Positions 7,322 through 16,910 of a stretch of 42,986 nucleotides of DNA are shown here, piece after piece. The notes below the pieces were generated by a model. The model did no database searches and was not told the DNA's origin. It saw only the letters and a list, made by a program, of their open reading frames with translations. The DNA comes from an uncultured Flavobacterium sp. (GTDB taxonomy: Bacteria; Bacteroidota; Bacteroidia; Flavobacteriales; Flavobacteriaceae): positions 1 to 42,986 of the forward strand of contig CANRKI010000007.1 in the NCBI GenBank assembly GCA_947631175.1. The letters run 5' to 3'. Within the stretch, counting starts at the first letter, position 1; every line of letters begins with the position of its first letter. The position numbers and the translations under genes are program-made.

Positions 7322-8404
7322 ATGACTGATTTAAATAAGTCTGCACTTAATGAAATGGACGGAATTACTCCACCCGAAATTACCAGTGCAAATGCTATAG
7401 ATAAGATAAAAAAATTACGTCGTACAATTCCTACGGCGCAAGAGTTAATTACGAATATATTAAACCAAGATAAAGTAGCATTAAGTAGAGCAATCACACT
7501 GATTGAGAGTACCAATCCGGAGCACTTAGAAAAAGCAAACGAAGTAATTCAGGCCTGTATTCCGTATGCAAATAAATCAATTCGAATTGGTATTACAGGA
7601 GTTCCTGGAGTAGGAAAAAGTACATTTATTGAAGCTTTTGGGAGTTACTTAACCTCGATTGGAAAAAAAGTTGCGGTACTTGCTGTTGATCCAAGCAGCT
7701 CGATCTCGGGCGGAAGTATTTTAGGCGATAAAACTCGAATGGAAGAATTGGTCAAAGATCCAAACGCATACATTCGGCCATCGGCTTCGGGAAATAGTTT
7801 GGGCGGTGTGGCACGCAAAACCAGAGAAAGTATTATTTTGTGCGAAGCTTGTGGTTTTGATACTATTATTGTAGAGACCGTTGGTGTTGGTCAATCGGAA
7901 ACCGCTGTACACAGTATGGTTGACTTTTTTTTATTGTTAAATTTGGCTGGAGCTGGCGACGAATTGCAAGGCATAAAGCGTGGTATTATGGAAATGGCAG
8001 ACGCCATTGTGATTAATAAAGCCGATGGTGACAACATAAAAAGAGCTCGAATTGCAAAGCTAGATGTGAATCGAGCGTTGCATTTATTTCCTACTAAAGC
8101 TTCGGGCTGGACACCAACCGCGCACTTATGTTCTGCAATCGAAAAAAATGGTATTGAATCTATTTGGAAAATGATAGAAGAATATCTATTTTTAACAACA
8201 AACAATTCTTTTTTTGATAAAAACCGAAATGATCAGGCTCAACATTGGATGATGGAAACCATAAACGAGCAAATTCAATCTAAATTTTATCAAAATCCAG
8301 AAATAATTTCACAGCTAGAAATTCAAAAACTTTTGGTTAACTCCAACAAAATTTCACCTTTTAAAGCTGCACAAAATTTATTAGACTTATATTTTAAAAA
8401 ATAA
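7322..8404 (+). CDS. meaB: Methylmalonyl-CoA mutase-associated GTPase MeaB
   Basis: A 360-residue P-loop GTPase of the MeaB/ArgK family. Walker A is GVPGVGKST at residues 93-101. Other G motifs are VDPSSSISGGSILGDKTRM (about 122-140), the ETVGVGQSE switch (185-193) and NKAD at 232-235. The family protects and reloads adenosylcobalamin-dependent methylmalonyl-CoA mutase in propionate / branched-chain amino acid breakdown. The mutase genes are not in this window. The N-terminal 30 residues are an acidic, poorly conserved extension. The gene appears to be a single transcription unit, divergent from the AEC-MFS operon. Confidence 0.94.
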   Translation: MTDLNKSALNEMDGITPPEITSANAIDKIKKLRRTIPTAQELITNILNQDKVALSRAITLIESTNPEHLEKANEVIQACIPYANKSIRIGITGVPGVGKSTFIEAFGSYLTSIGKKVAVLAVDPSSSISGGSILGDKTRMEELVKDPNAYIRPSASGNSLGGVARKTRESIILCEACGFDTIIVETVGVGQSETAVHSMVDFFLLLNLAGAGDELQGIKRGIMEMADAIVINKADGDNIKRARIAKLDVNRALHLFPTKASGWTPTAHLCSAIEKNGIESIWKMIEEYLFLTTNNSFFDKNRNDQAQHWMMETINEQIQSKFYQNPEIISQLEIQKLLVNSNKISPFKAAQNLLDLYFKK

Positions 8405-8516
8405 ACCTACTTGTTTTTTAAAATAGATATACCAAATTGTATTTTATTTTCGTTAAAATATTTTAACAGTAAAAATTGTAATAATTAAATAGCATATAGC
8501 AACTACAAGTATCATT

Positions 8517-10025
8517 ATGTTTTCTATTTTCAAACGCACGACAGACAGCCAAGAATTAACTCCTGAACTAGTTTCAGTTACACAGGTTGTTGAAATTAAT
8601 GAAGACTTAATCATTATATACGAAAACGATTCTTTTAAGGGATCAGTAAATATCAACTTAATTGATCAAATTGTTTTTGAACACCATGGCTTATACGATG
8701 ATAAAAAACCAAATTGTTGGTTAAGCTTAAAAAGTAAAGGACAAGAAATGCTTTCTGTATCAACCCTAGCTACAAATTACGCTAGTTTAGATGCTATTTT
8801 GGTAAATCTTACGGGCTTTAATGCTACAAACTATAGAGAACTAATTAATTACGAAAAACCAATTAATGATGTTACTATTTTTAAACGCGAAATTAAAGAA
8901 GCTGATGAACCTGTTGTAGGAAGTGGGATTATTTTTGTTGACGAAACTTTTTTTGAAAAGGCAGAAGAGAGCGAGATCACACAACCAACAGTTACAGAAA
9001 CAGAAATTACTGACATACCGGATGTTGATTTGAAAAATGCAGAAACCACAACACACTTAGAAAGTAATTTTGGTGGTTTTGATTTTGACTTTGATTTCTC
9101 GAACGAAACTCCGATTGAGGCTCCAAAGGCTGATGTAAATATTGATAACTACATTATCATTGAGGATCGCGATGCGGTTATTACATGGAAATCATACAAA
9201 TCCATTGACAGAAAATATTTTAATCGAGAGCTTTTTACTGAAGATGGAAAAGTGGGTTATAAATATAAAGTGGAGTTTATCACTATTTTTGATGATGTTA
9301 AATTACCATATTTAGAAACAAAATCGGTGGTTGCTAAAACCGAAGAGAATATAAGTGAAAAATTCCCTATTGAGGAATATTATTGTGAAATTCATTCTAA
9401 TTACATTTTAGATGAATTCAATAAACTAACCGAAAAAATAAACACTTATTTTAACAAAAAAGGGGAAACTTATAGCACCGAAAGCAGATTACCTGTATAC
9501 ACCCTAAAGGTTAGTACAGTTACTATTGATATTAAAACAACACCAACCTCAATTATTTTACGTATCATTAAAGACATGGACGAGTCCTCGTTTTACGACA
9601 AAGCATACGGAAAAGAATTGAGCTTAGATTATGTTGAAGTTATTCGAATTCCGCAAAAAATAAACATTTTAGCCAATTACAAAAACTCGAGTAAAGTTAT
9701 GTTTACGCCTAAATGTTTTGCACCTGTTTTTGAAACAGAAAATGACACTATATTTTGGATTCATAAAGACGGTTCTAAGTTTGGAATGGCAAACGCTAAA
9801 TACGGCATCTCGTTCAAGCCTATTAAAATTATAAAAATTAGACTTGCTGTTGAACAAGATAAAGGAATTGAATCAAAAAACAGAATTGAAGTTATTTATA
9901 AAGATGGTAAAAAATTCAATAAAGTATCGGTTGATAATAGCATCGAATTTGCAAAATATTTACCGCAAATTATGGTGTTTTTAAAATTACCATTTACACT
10001 TTACAAATACGATAAAATAAAATAA
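8517..10025 (+). CDS. Unrecognised 502-residue cytoplasmic protein
   Basis: I do not recognise this protein. It has no signal peptide and no membrane helix. Three regions are visible. Residues 1-130 are a compact mixed domain with alternating beta strands (EDLIIIYENDSFKGSVNINLIDQI). Residues 130-205 are an acidic, low-complexity linker ending in GGFDFDFDFSN. Residues 205-500 are rich in beta strands (EVIRIPQKINILANY, KRNIEVIYKDG-type segments) and could contain two tandem PH-like modules. Codon use and base composition look like the neighbours. It stands alone between meaB and a bidirectional terminator. Length and good coding character make it a real gene. Confidence 0.85.
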   Translation: MFSIFKRTTDSQELTPELVSVTQVVEINEDLIIIYENDSFKGSVNINLIDQIVFEHHGLYDDKKPNCWLSLKSKGQEMLSVSTLATNYASLDAILVNLTGFNATNYRELINYEKPINDVTIFKREIKEADEPVVGSGIIFVDETFFEKAEESEITQPTVTETEITDIPDVDLKNAETTTHLESNFGGFDFDFDFSNETPIEAPKADVNIDNYIIIEDRDAVITWKSYKSIDRKYFNRELFTEDGKVGYKYKVEFITIFDDVKLPYLETKSVVAKTEENISEKFPIEEYYCEIHSNYILDEFNKLTEKINTYFNKKGETYSTESRLPVYTLKVSTVTIDIKTTPTSIILRIIKDMDESSFYDKAYGKELSLDYVEVIRIPQKINILANYKNSSKVMFTPKCFAPVFETENDTIFWIHKDGSKFGMANAKYGISFKPIKIIKIRLAVEQDKGIESKNRIEVIYKDGKKFNKVSVDNSIEFAKYLPQIMVFLKLPFTLYKYDKIK

Positions 10026-10030
10026 AAAAA

Positions 10031-10058
10031 AGAGTTTGACTAATTGATGTCAAACTCT
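10031..10058. terminator. Bidirectional terminator between convergent genes
   Basis: Stem AGAGTTTGAC/GTCAAACTCT (10031-10040 with 10049-10058), flanked by A-run and T-run on both sides. It serves the 502-residue protein gene and the convergent LPS-kinase-like gene. Confidence 0.88.
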
Positions 10059-10063
10059 TTTTT

Positions 10064-10828
10064 TTATTTTTTATTTAAGTATTTCTTTTTTAAAGCTTGT
10101 TTTTTGTGAAATTTAGCTTGAAAAGCGGCTGTTTCGCCCCACATTAAATCAAAAATTTCCTTTTCTGATTTATGCTTGTATAATTTAGCATATTCGTTAC
10201 TCATCACTTCAATCATTTCCTTTTTAGGAGTTAATCGTGATAAGTTTTTCATTCGCAATTCAAAAGTCATTTCGTCATGAAAATTCATTCTATTTAAATC
10301 AACTAAAAAATATTCGTAAACATTATTTTCTGTTTTTTTAATCAATGTATTTCCCGGAGAATGATCTTTAAACTCAATTCCGTTTTGGTGTAACTTAAAA
10401 CAAAACTGTGTAAACTGACGTAAAATAGTTTCGTGATCTGGCCAATCTGGAAAAGTAACTAATTCGCGAAACGTTAAATCTGCATCTATTTGTTCACTAA
10501 AATAATACGAATCTTTTAAACCTAAAACCGATGTATTTTCGATATAGGCAATTGGATGTGGCGTTCCAATGCCTTTTTCTAATAAAATAGATGCGTAATC
10601 GAACGAGCGTTTGGCTTTACTTGTTCTAAAATATCCATAAATTATTTGATTAAATAAAATAGGAATCTTAAATGCTTTTACATTTACTTTTGTATTATTT
10701 AATGGAAAAATTTTAATTTTATTGCGTTTACCATCGGCCAACATTTCACCACTTGTATTAAAATGTTTAGTGATCGAAATTAAATCGGCTTGGTTAACTT
10801 TATATTTTGGGTGAATTACTAAATTCAT
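10064..10828 (-). CDS. Lipopolysaccharide (Kdo/WaaP) kinase family protein
   Basis: A 254-residue protein-kinase-fold enzyme of the Kdo/WaaP group, which phosphorylates sugars in the LPS inner core. The catalytic loop is FKDHSPGNTLI, with Asp155 and Asn160. The metal-binding Asp is Asp177 in FLVDLNRM. The ATP-binding lysine is probably in VNVKAFK near residue 51. The C-terminal tail is lysine-rich (KKQALKKKYLNKK), fitting the inner membrane face. It lies next to three glycosyltransferases, which supports a role in core assembly. A TATCTTTG box at 10852-10845 suggests its own promoter. Confidence 0.85.
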   Translation of the reverse strand: MNLVIHPKYKVNQADLISITKHFNTSGEMLADGKRNKIKIFPLNNTKVNVKAFKIPILFNQIIYGYFRTSKAKRSFDYASILLEKGIGTPHPIAYIENTSVLGLKDSYYFSEQIDADLTFRELVTFPDWPDHETILRQFTQFCFKLHQNGIEFKDHSPGNTLIKKTENNVYEYFLVDLNRMNFHDEMTFELRMKNLSRLTPKKEMIEVMSNEYAKLYKHKSEKEIFDLMWGETAAFQAKFHKKQALKKKYLNKK

Positions 10829-10844
10829 TTCATTTTATTTTGTG

Positions 10845-10852
10845 CAAAGATA
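10845..10852 (-). promoter_or_regulatory. -7 promoter element of the LPS-kinase-like gene
   Basis: TATCTTTG on the minus strand matches TAnnTTTG and lies in the 28-bp gap after the glycosyltransferase gene, so the kinase gene may have its own start as well as read-through. Confidence 0.4.
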
Positions 10853-10856
10853 CTTA

Positions 10857-11642
10857 TTATAAATATTTATTTACACCATTTGTAATTTTTACTGTTTTAT
10901 TAGCAATTGTTTGTTTTTCTATACTATCATTTTTATCTAAATTTTCTTTAGATTTTACTTTATGCCATATATGAAAAACAATTCCTGCATAACGCAAACG
11001 TTTGGCTAAAACACCTTTATTACCAAGTCTAATAGCCAAATCACTATCTTCTCTGCCCCAACCTTCAAAATCTTCGTTATAACCGTTTATATCTATAAAA
11101 TCGCTTTTCCAATAGGATACATTACAACCTCTAAATTTTTTAGAAATTCCGGCATGTGATTTATATAAATTAGATAAAAACGGAATATGTAAGGTTCTGG
11201 TTTTGTTTTTAATTTCGGACGAAAATAAGTTAAAATTCGTTATTTGTTTATTAAATATTGTTGCAACCGCTTGTTCTTTTATATTAACTCGTGATCCGTA
11301 TAAATACACATTTTTTTGTGCGTGAGAAATATGATCCTTTATAAATTGTGGATGCATGATACAATCGCCATCTATCTGAATAATATAATCTGCACTTGAA
11401 CCTGCAATTGCCTTATTTAAAATTTTAGATTTTCGAAATCCAATATCTTCTTGCCAAAAATGTAAAACGGGAACTTTAATTTGGTTCTTAAACTTTTCGA
11501 TAACTTGCTTAGTATCTTCCCTAGAACCATCATCGGCAATAAGTATTTGGTCCGGCATTTTAGTTTGGTTTAAAATGCTTTTAAAAATAACCTCAAGGGC
11601 TTGAGGCCAATTATATGTAGATATTAACAAGGCTGTTTTCAT
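10857..11642 (-). CDS. Family 2 glycosyltransferase (GT-A fold)
   Basis: A 261-residue inverting glycosyltransferase. N-terminal GT2 features are ALLISTYNWPQALEVIFKSI, DQILIADDGSRED (about 31-43) and the metal-binding DGD at 91-93. The C-terminal GYNEDFEGWGREDSDLAIRL (GWGREDSD at 194-201) is the galactosyltransferase-type motif found in chondroitin-polymerase-like GT2 enzymes, with the ED pair as likely catalytic base. It has no membrane helix, so it acts at the cytoplasmic face. It follows the next gene by 4 bp and is surely co-transcribed with it. Likely job: one transfer step in LPS core or O-chain. Donor and acceptor unknown. Confidence 0.9.
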   Translation of the reverse strand: MKTALLISTYNWPQALEVIFKSILNQTKMPDQILIADDGSREDTKQVIEKFKNQIKVPVLHFWQEDIGFRKSKILNKAIAGSSADYIIQIDGDCIMHPQFIKDHISHAQKNVYLYGSRVNIKEQAVATIFNKQITNFNLFSSEIKNKTRTLHIPFLSNLYKSHAGISKKFRGCNVSYWKSDFIDINGYNEDFEGWGREDSDLAIRLGNKGVLAKRLRYAGIVFHIWHKVKSKENLDKNDSIEKQTIANKTVKITNGVNKYL

Positions 11643-11646
11643 TTTT

Positions 11647-12747
11647 TTATTTATAAAAATTAAGCAACTGATTAGCTATTTTATTCGAATTAAAATTTGC
11701 TTTAACCAATTCATAATTATGTAAAGATATAGACTGCAAATTAATTTTTTCGCTAGTATAAGCATCAAAAAGCGATTTAGCCAATTGGTTAGGATCACCT
11801 GCTTCGCAAATAAATCCGTTTACATTATTTTTAATAATTTCTGGCATAATACCAACATTGGTAGTTACAATAAGCGTTTGCATTAACATAGATTCTAATG
11901 CAGACGATGGACCACCTTCTCGAGAAGACGAAACTACAAAAACATCAAAAATTATATTTAACATTTTTGCGTTCGAAATTTTATTAGTTAATATTATATG
12001 ATTAGATAAGTTTAAGGCAGCTATTTGCGCCTGAAATTCGGGCGTTAATTTAGAGAATTCACCAACCTGAACTAATTTAAAATTAGAAACATTATATTTG
12101 GTTACCAAAATATTAATTGCAGAAATTAACGTAGGTATATCTTTAGCTTTGGTATGATTTGCAATAGAACCTATAATAAAATCTGTAGGTTTAATATCGT
12201 ATTTATTAGTAAATTCCGAAATAAAATTGGCATCAACATCTATATCTTTAGTCGAAATACAGTCATAAACTACAGCTAGTTTACTTTTATTTTTAGGACT
12301 TAAAATTTTAGAAAAGTCTGTTTTAACTGCTTCAGATACACAAATAATATGATTTATTTTACTGCTATTATATTTTAACTTACTTAAAAAACTGCTACTA
12401 CTTCCTATTCCTTTTTTACTAAAAATTACTTTTTGAGTTACTTTATTAAATAAAGAAAATAAATAAAATAAAGTTAGAGAATCACTTGTATGTAAATGAA
12501 TTACATCTATATCTTTTTCTTTTAAAATATTTTTTAATTGGGATATATTAGATAATTTACTAAGTTTTTTTGCTTTACTACTTATAAAATTAATTTCATT
12601 TTCTGATGCGGCTTTATGTAAATCGGAATTATTTATACCAAAAATAAAATTCTGAGTACCTAAAATATTTAACTCGTTAATATTTAAAATTAATTGTTGC
12701 TCATTTCCACCCCAACCTCTAGCACCTGAAATATGTAATACTTTCAT
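11647..12747 (-). CDS. Family 4 glycosyltransferase (GT-B fold)
   Basis: A 366-residue retaining glycosyltransferase. The N-terminus MKVLHISGARGWGGNEQQL is the acceptor-domain start typical of GT4 (glycine-rich loop). The donor domain starts around 190 (FIIGSIANHTKAKDIPTLISA) and carries the E-x7-E-type region SSSREGGPSSALESMLMQTLIVTT near residues 285-310. It leads the minus-strand glycan operon. A TATATTTG box precedes it at 12767-12760. It faces a second GT4 gene on the plus strand across only 46 bp. The gene is visibly very AT-rich even for this genome, as is usual in exchanged surface-sugar loci; this was not counted. Confidence 0.9.
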   Translation of the reverse strand: MKVLHISGARGWGGNEQQLILNINELNILGTQNFIFGINNSDLHKAASENEINFISSKAKKLSKLSNISQLKNILKEKDIDVIHLHTSDSLTLFYLFSLFNKVTQKVIFSKKGIGSSSSFLSKLKYNSSKINHIICVSEAVKTDFSKILSPKNKSKLAVVYDCISTKDIDVDANFISEFTNKYDIKPTDFIIGSIANHTKAKDIPTLISAINILVTKYNVSNFKLVQVGEFSKLTPEFQAQIAALNLSNHIILTNKISNAKMLNIIFDVFVVSSSREGGPSSALESMLMQTLIVTTNVGIMPEIIKNNVNGFICEAGDPNQLAKSLFDAYTSEKINLQSISLHNYELVKANFNSNKIANQLLNFYK

Positions 12748-12759
12748 TTTTTTTTTTCA

Positions 12760-12767
12760 CAAATATA
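12760..12767 (-). promoter_or_regulatory. -7 promoter element of the minus-strand glycan operon
   Basis: TATATTTG on the minus strand is a perfect TAnnTTTG match, 13 bases before the start codon. There is no TTG at the expected -33 position, and the leader would be very short. Confidence 0.4.
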
Positions 12768-12793
12768 TTCTATTTTTACTAAAAAAATTAATT

Positions 12794-13756
12794 TTGACCA
12801 ATATAGTAATTATTGATTGTGGCAATAAAATACCTGCACAAAAATACGGTGGAACTGAAAGAGTTATTTGGGGACTAGCTTACGAATTATCTAAATTAAA
12901 GTTTAAAGTAACATTTATTGTTCCCGAAGGATCAAGCTGTCCTTTTGCAAAAGTTATTACATTTAAAGATTCTAAAGAAATCCCAAATTTAATACCTAAA
13001 GAAACTGATATAATTCACTTTAATTTTGTCCCTGATTTTGAAGTTAACTTTCCATATATTATTACAATGCATGGAAATCCAGAAATCAATAAACCTTTAC
13101 CATTAAATACTGTTTTTATTTCAAAAAATCATGCAATCAGACATAATTCAAATGTTTATGTTTACAATGGTCTAAATTGGAACGATTATCCTGAAATAAA
13201 TTTAAATAAACCAAGAAAACATTTTCATTTTTTGGCAAAAGCTTCTTGGAAAATTAAAAATTTAGCAGGAGCTGCTGAAATTGCTGTAAAAGCAAAACAA
13301 AATTTGGTTGTTTTAGGAGGGAGTCGTTATAAATTTTACAATTTCAAACGTTCTCCTATGTACACTTTAAACTACCGAATTAAATACAAAGGAATGGTTG
13401 ATAATTTTGAGAAAATTAAATACCTAGAGGAATCAAAAGGGTTAATTTTTCCAGTTTTATGGGATGAACCTTTTGGATTAGCAATTATTGAATCACTATA
13501 CGCTGGATGTCCAATATATGGAGCTAATCGTGGATCTATTACAGAAATTGTAACGAAAGACGTTGGATTTTTAAGTAATAATTACTCCGAAATTATAAAT
13601 GCAATGAATACAATGGAATTTACTGCTGAGAATTGCCATAAATATGCAAAACTGAATTTTAATTCAAATATAATGGCAACTAATTACTTGAAGTTATATT
13701 CTAAAATTTTAAATGGAGAAAATTTACATACACAAAATCCTATTAGAACCATTTAA
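12794..13756 (+). CDS. Family 4 glycosyltransferase with TTG start
   Basis: A 320-residue GT-B glycosyltransferase. The protein starts NIVIIDCGNKIPAQKYGGTERVIWGLAYEL, the GGTERV loop being the usual acceptor-domain start of one GT4 branch. The C-terminal half has FHFLAKASWKIKNLAGAAEIA, a glycine-rich LVVLGGS, and FPVLWDEPFGLAIIESLYAGCPIYG, which contains the E-x7-E motif. No ATG is available: the only sensible initiator is TTG 12794, because the first beta strand begins two residues later. The next gene starts 3 bp after the stop, so it is the first gene of a plus-strand operon with the sugar aminotransferase. Confidence 0.87.
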   Translation: MTNIVIIDCGNKIPAQKYGGTERVIWGLAYELSKLKFKVTFIVPEGSSCPFAKVITFKDSKEIPNLIPKETDIIHFNFVPDFEVNFPYIITMHGNPEINKPLPLNTVFISKNHAIRHNSNVYVYNGLNWNDYPEINLNKPRKHFHFLAKASWKIKNLAGAAEIAVKAKQNLVVLGGSRYKFYNFKRSPMYTLNYRIKYKGMVDNFEKIKYLEESKGLIFPVLWDEPFGLAIIESLYAGCPIYGANRGSITEIVTKDVGFLSNNYSEIINAMNTMEFTAENCHKYAKLNFNSNIMATNYLKLYSKILNGENLHTQNPIRTI

Positions 13757-13759
13757 CCC

Positions 13760-14860
13760 ATGATTCCCTACCTCAACCTACAAAAAATAAATTTACTACA
13801 TCAACAAGAAATCGAAAACGTTTTACTCGAAACCTTTCGATCGGGTTGGTATATTTTAGGAGAAAAGGTAAAACAATTTGAAACCGATTTATCACAATAC
13901 ATTGGTTGCAAACACGCCATTGGTGTTGCAAATGGTTACGATGCGCTACGTTTAATTATTAGAGCGTATAAAGAATTAGGTGTTTTTACAGATGGTGACG
14001 AAATAATTGTGTCCGCAAATACTTACATTGCAACCATTTTAGCTATTACCGAAAATAATTTAAAACCTATTCTAGTTGAACCTAGTTTTAATTATTTTTT
14101 GTTGGAAGAAAAAGCAATTCAAGCTAAAATAACTCCAAAAACCAAAGCTATTATGTTAGTGCATTTATATGGTGAAGTTAATTTTAGCGAAGAAATATCC
14201 GCGTTAGCAAAAAAAAATAATTTAAAAATTATAGAAGATAACGCCCAAGCAATTGGTGCTATTTTCGAAAACACAAAAGCAGGTAATTTAGGTGATGCTG
14301 CTGGTTTTAGTTTTTACCCGGGAAAAAACTTAGGCGCAATTGGCGATGCTGGTGCAGTAACTACCAATTGTCCCGAACTGGCTCAAACCATTCGAGCAAT
14401 TGCAAATTACGGATCCGAACAAAAATACTACAACCAATACAAGGGGTTAAATTCTAGATTAGACGAAATACAAGCCGCTGTTTTATCGGTTAAACTAAAA
14501 CATTTAAATTTCGAAAATGCTATTCGTCAGCAAATTGCCTTTCGTTATCGCTCAGAAATTGTAAATCCAAAGCTAATTTTACCACAATTTCCTATGTTTG
14601 CCAACCAACACGTTTGGCATATTTTCGCAATTCAATGTGAACATCGCGATCAGCTTCAGGAATATTTAACAAAAAATAACATTCAAACGGTTATACATTA
14701 CCCAATTCCGCCACACAAACAAGTGTGTTATTCTGAATTTAATGACGTATCTTTGCCAAAAACTGAGCAATTACATAATCAGTTACTCAGCATTCCGCTT
14801 CATCCATGTTTGGAAGAAGCAGAAATACAACATATAATTCAAACATTAAACGCTTTTTAA
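13760..14860 (+). CDS. DegT/DnrJ/EryC1/StrS sugar aminotransferase
   Basis: A 366-residue PLP enzyme that transfers an amino group from glutamate to a nucleotide-linked keto-sugar. Visible hallmarks: [14 protein letters not shown] near residue 28, ANGYDAL (58-64), the PLP-contacting EDNAQAIGA (159-167, Asp160) and the Schiff-base lysine Lys189 in [14 protein letters not shown]. The C-terminus [13 protein letters not shown] is also standard. FdtB and WecE are relatives, but the sugar cannot be told here. The partner dehydratase/isomerase genes are not in the window. It sits between a GT4 gene (3 bp) and tsaC (1 bp), an apparently tight operon of unrelated functions. Confidence 0.92.
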   Translation: MIPYLNLQKINLLHQQEIENVLLETFRSGWYILGEKVKQFETDLSQYIGCKHAIGVANGYDALRLIIRAYKELGVFTDGDEIIVSANTYIATILAITENNLKPILVEPSFNYFLLEEKAIQAKITPKTKAIMLVHLYGEVNFSEEISALAKKNNLKIIEDNAQAIGAIFENTKAGNLGDAAGFSFYPGKNLGAIGDAGAVTTNCPELAQTIRAIANYGSEQKYYNQYKGLNSRLDEIQAAVLSVKLKHLNFENAIRQQIAFRYRSEIVNPKLILPQFPMFANQHVWHIFAIQCEHRDQLQEYLTKNNIQTVIHYPIPPHKQVCYSEFNDVSLPKTEQLHNQLLSIPLHPCLEEAEIQHIIQTLNAF

Positions 14861-14861
14861 T

Positions 14862-15431
14862 ATGCAAGATATTAATGCAGAAGTACATAAAGCTTTTGAA
14901 GTCATTCAGAATGGTGGTATAATTTTATACCCTACAGATACAGTTTGGGGAATTGGTTGCGATGCCACAAACCCAGAGGCTATAAAAAAAATTTACGCTT
15001 TAAAACAACGTGAAGAATCTAAAAGCATGATTGCCTTAATTAATGGGGATCGAATGCTTTATAATATTTTTAGAGAAATTCCAGAAACGGCATTTCAAAT
15101 TATGGATTTATCTGAAAAACCAACAACTTTAATTTTAGATAAACCCCACAACGTAGCGCCAAACCTAGTTGGAGCTGATGATACTTTAGGTGTTCGAATA
15201 GTAAAAGAACCATTTTGCTTTAAACTAATGGAACGTATGAAAAGACCTTTAGTATCAACCTCAGCTAACATTTCTGGCCAACCAACACCAAAAACATTTG
15301 CAGAAATTTCGCCTGAGATTTTAAAGGGTGTAGACTATGTTGTAAATTTGCAACGTGATAAAGTTTGTAAAAATCCTTCAACTATTATTAAATTAACTTT
15401 AGATAGTAAGGTTACCATTATCCGTAAATAA
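14862..15431 (+). CDS. tsaC: L-threonylcarbamoyladenylate synthase (TsaC/YrdC)
   Basis: A 189-residue YrdC-domain enzyme that makes threonylcarbamoyl-AMP from threonine, bicarbonate and ATP, the first step of the tRNA t6A37 modification. The substrate-binding pattern is complete: LYPTDTVWGIGCDA (22-35), KIYALKQREESKSM (43-56, the KxR...K-S/T motif), PTTLILDKP and the late STSANISGQPTP. Length fits the short TsaC class rather than two-domain Sua5. It begins one base after the aminotransferase stop codon. Confidence 0.93.
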   Translation: MQDINAEVHKAFEVIQNGGIILYPTDTVWGIGCDATNPEAIKKIYALKQREESKSMIALINGDRMLYNIFREIPETAFQIMDLSEKPTTLILDKPHNVAPNLVGADDTLGVRIVKEPFCFKLMERMKRPLVSTSANISGQPTPKTFAEISPEILKGVDYVVNLQRDKVCKNPSTIIKLTLDSKVTIIRK

Positions 15432-15474
15432 TTCGATTTTTCAGTACACACTGGTAAATCATTACACAATTAAA

Positions 15475-16893
15475 ATGAATTTTAAACACGCATTACAACA
15501 TAATATTTTTAATATAATAGCTCAAGCGGCTAAAAAACTTAACGTAGATAGTTATGTTATTGGTGGTTTTGTGCGCGATTTACTTTTAGAGCGCGACCAT
15601 AAAAAAGACATCGATATTGTAGCTGTTGGTAGTGGGATTGAGTTGGCATTAAAAGTGTCTGAACTTATTCCGCATAATCCTAAAGTACAAGTTTTTAAAA
15701 ACTACGGAACGGCCATGCTTCGATTTGAAGATATGGATATTGAATTTGTTGGCGCTCGAAAAGAAAGCTACCGTTTAGAAAGTCGCAATCCAATTGTTGA
15801 GGACGGAACGTTACAAGACGACCAAAATCGTCGTGATTTTACAATTAACGCTTTAGCCCTTTCTTTAAACGAAACTAATTTTGGTGATTTATTAGATCCT
15901 TTTAATGGTTTAGAAGATTTAAAAAACAAAACTATTAAAACACCTTTAAATCCGGACATTACCTATTCAGACGATCCGTTACGTATGCTACGTGCTATTC
16001 GTTTTGCAAATCAGTTAGGATTTGAAATCGAAGAAAAATCACTGCAAGCGATTACGGACAACAACGAACGTATTAAAATAATTTCGGGAGAACGAATTGT
16101 AGAAGAATTAAATAAAATTTTAGCAACTCCTACTCCATCTATCGGATTTTTACTTTTATACAAAACCGGATTATTAGATATTATTTTACCCGAATTAACT
16201 GCGCTTAATCAGGTAGAAGAAATAGAAGGTCATACCCACAAAAACAACTTTTACCACACTTTAGAAGTTGTAGACAATATTTGTAAAAATACCGAAGATG
16301 TTTGGTTACGTTGGGCGGCACTTTTACACGATATTGGTAAAGCACCTACAAAACGTTTTACTAAAAAACAAGGTTGGACATTTCACGGACACGAATTTTT
16401 AGGTGGAAAAATGGTAAAAAAAATCTTTGAAAGATTACATATGCCACTAAATCATAAAATGAAATTTGTACAAAAAATGGTAATGATGAGTTCACGACCT
16501 ATTGTACTTTCTCAAGATTTAGTAACCGATTCTGCCGTTCGTCGATTGGTTTTTGATGCTGGCGAAGATGTTGAAAGCCTAATGATTTTATGCGAAGCCG
16601 ATATCACCACAAAAAACCCAAACAAGTTTAAAAAGTATCACAACAATTTTAAAATTGTTCGAAACAAAATTGTAGAAGTTGAAGAACGTGATCATGTTCG
16701 TAATTTTCAACCACCTATTTCGGGAGAAGAAATTATGGAAATTTTCAATTTAAAACCATCTCGCGAAATTGGCGTTTTAAAAGAAGCAGTTAAAGAAGCT
16801 ATTTTAGAAGGCGAAATTCCAAACGAATACCAAGCAGCTTACGATTTTGTTTTAAAAAGAGCCGAAAAAATGGGCTTACAAAAGCAAAACTAA
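15475..16893 (+). CDS. cca: CCA tRNA nucleotidyltransferase with HD domain
   Basis: The 472-residue product has a class II nucleotidyltransferase head: VIGGFVRDLLLERDHKKDIDIVA with the catalytic DxD at Asp45/Asp47. The RRDFTINAL motif follows at about residue 122 and the DDPLRMLRAIRFANQLGFEI neck region after it. An HD domain follows (AALLHDIGKAPT). The enzyme adds or repairs the 3' CCA of tRNAs. A polyA-polymerase role cannot be excluded from sequence, but the HD-containing form is the usual flavobacterial CCA enzyme. It may be read from the same mRNA as tsaC (43-bp gap), so the two tRNA-maturation genes are paired. A terminator follows. Confidence 0.92.
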   Translation: MNFKHALQHNIFNIIAQAAKKLNVDSYVIGGFVRDLLLERDHKKDIDIVAVGSGIELALKVSELIPHNPKVQVFKNYGTAMLRFEDMDIEFVGARKESYRLESRNPIVEDGTLQDDQNRRDFTINALALSLNETNFGDLLDPFNGLEDLKNKTIKTPLNPDITYSDDPLRMLRAIRFANQLGFEIEEKSLQAITDNNERIKIISGERIVEELNKILATPTPSIGFLLLYKTGLLDIILPELTALNQVEEIEGHTHKNNFYHTLEVVDNICKNTEDVWLRWAALLHDIGKAPTKRFTKKQGWTFHGHEFLGGKMVKKIFERLHMPLNHKMKFVQKMVMMSSRPIVLSQDLVTDSAVRRLVFDAGEDVESLMILCEADITTKNPNKFKKYHNNFKIVRNKIVEVEERDHVRNFQPPISGEEIMEIFNLKPSREIGVLKEAVKEAILEGEIPNEYQAAYDFVLKRAEKMGLQKQN

Positions 16894-16910
16894 CATAATA
16901 AAAATCATAT

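Noticed and set aside
7891..8205. Minus-strand open frame inside meaB
   Set aside because: It is the reverse of strongly conserved GTPase coding sequence.
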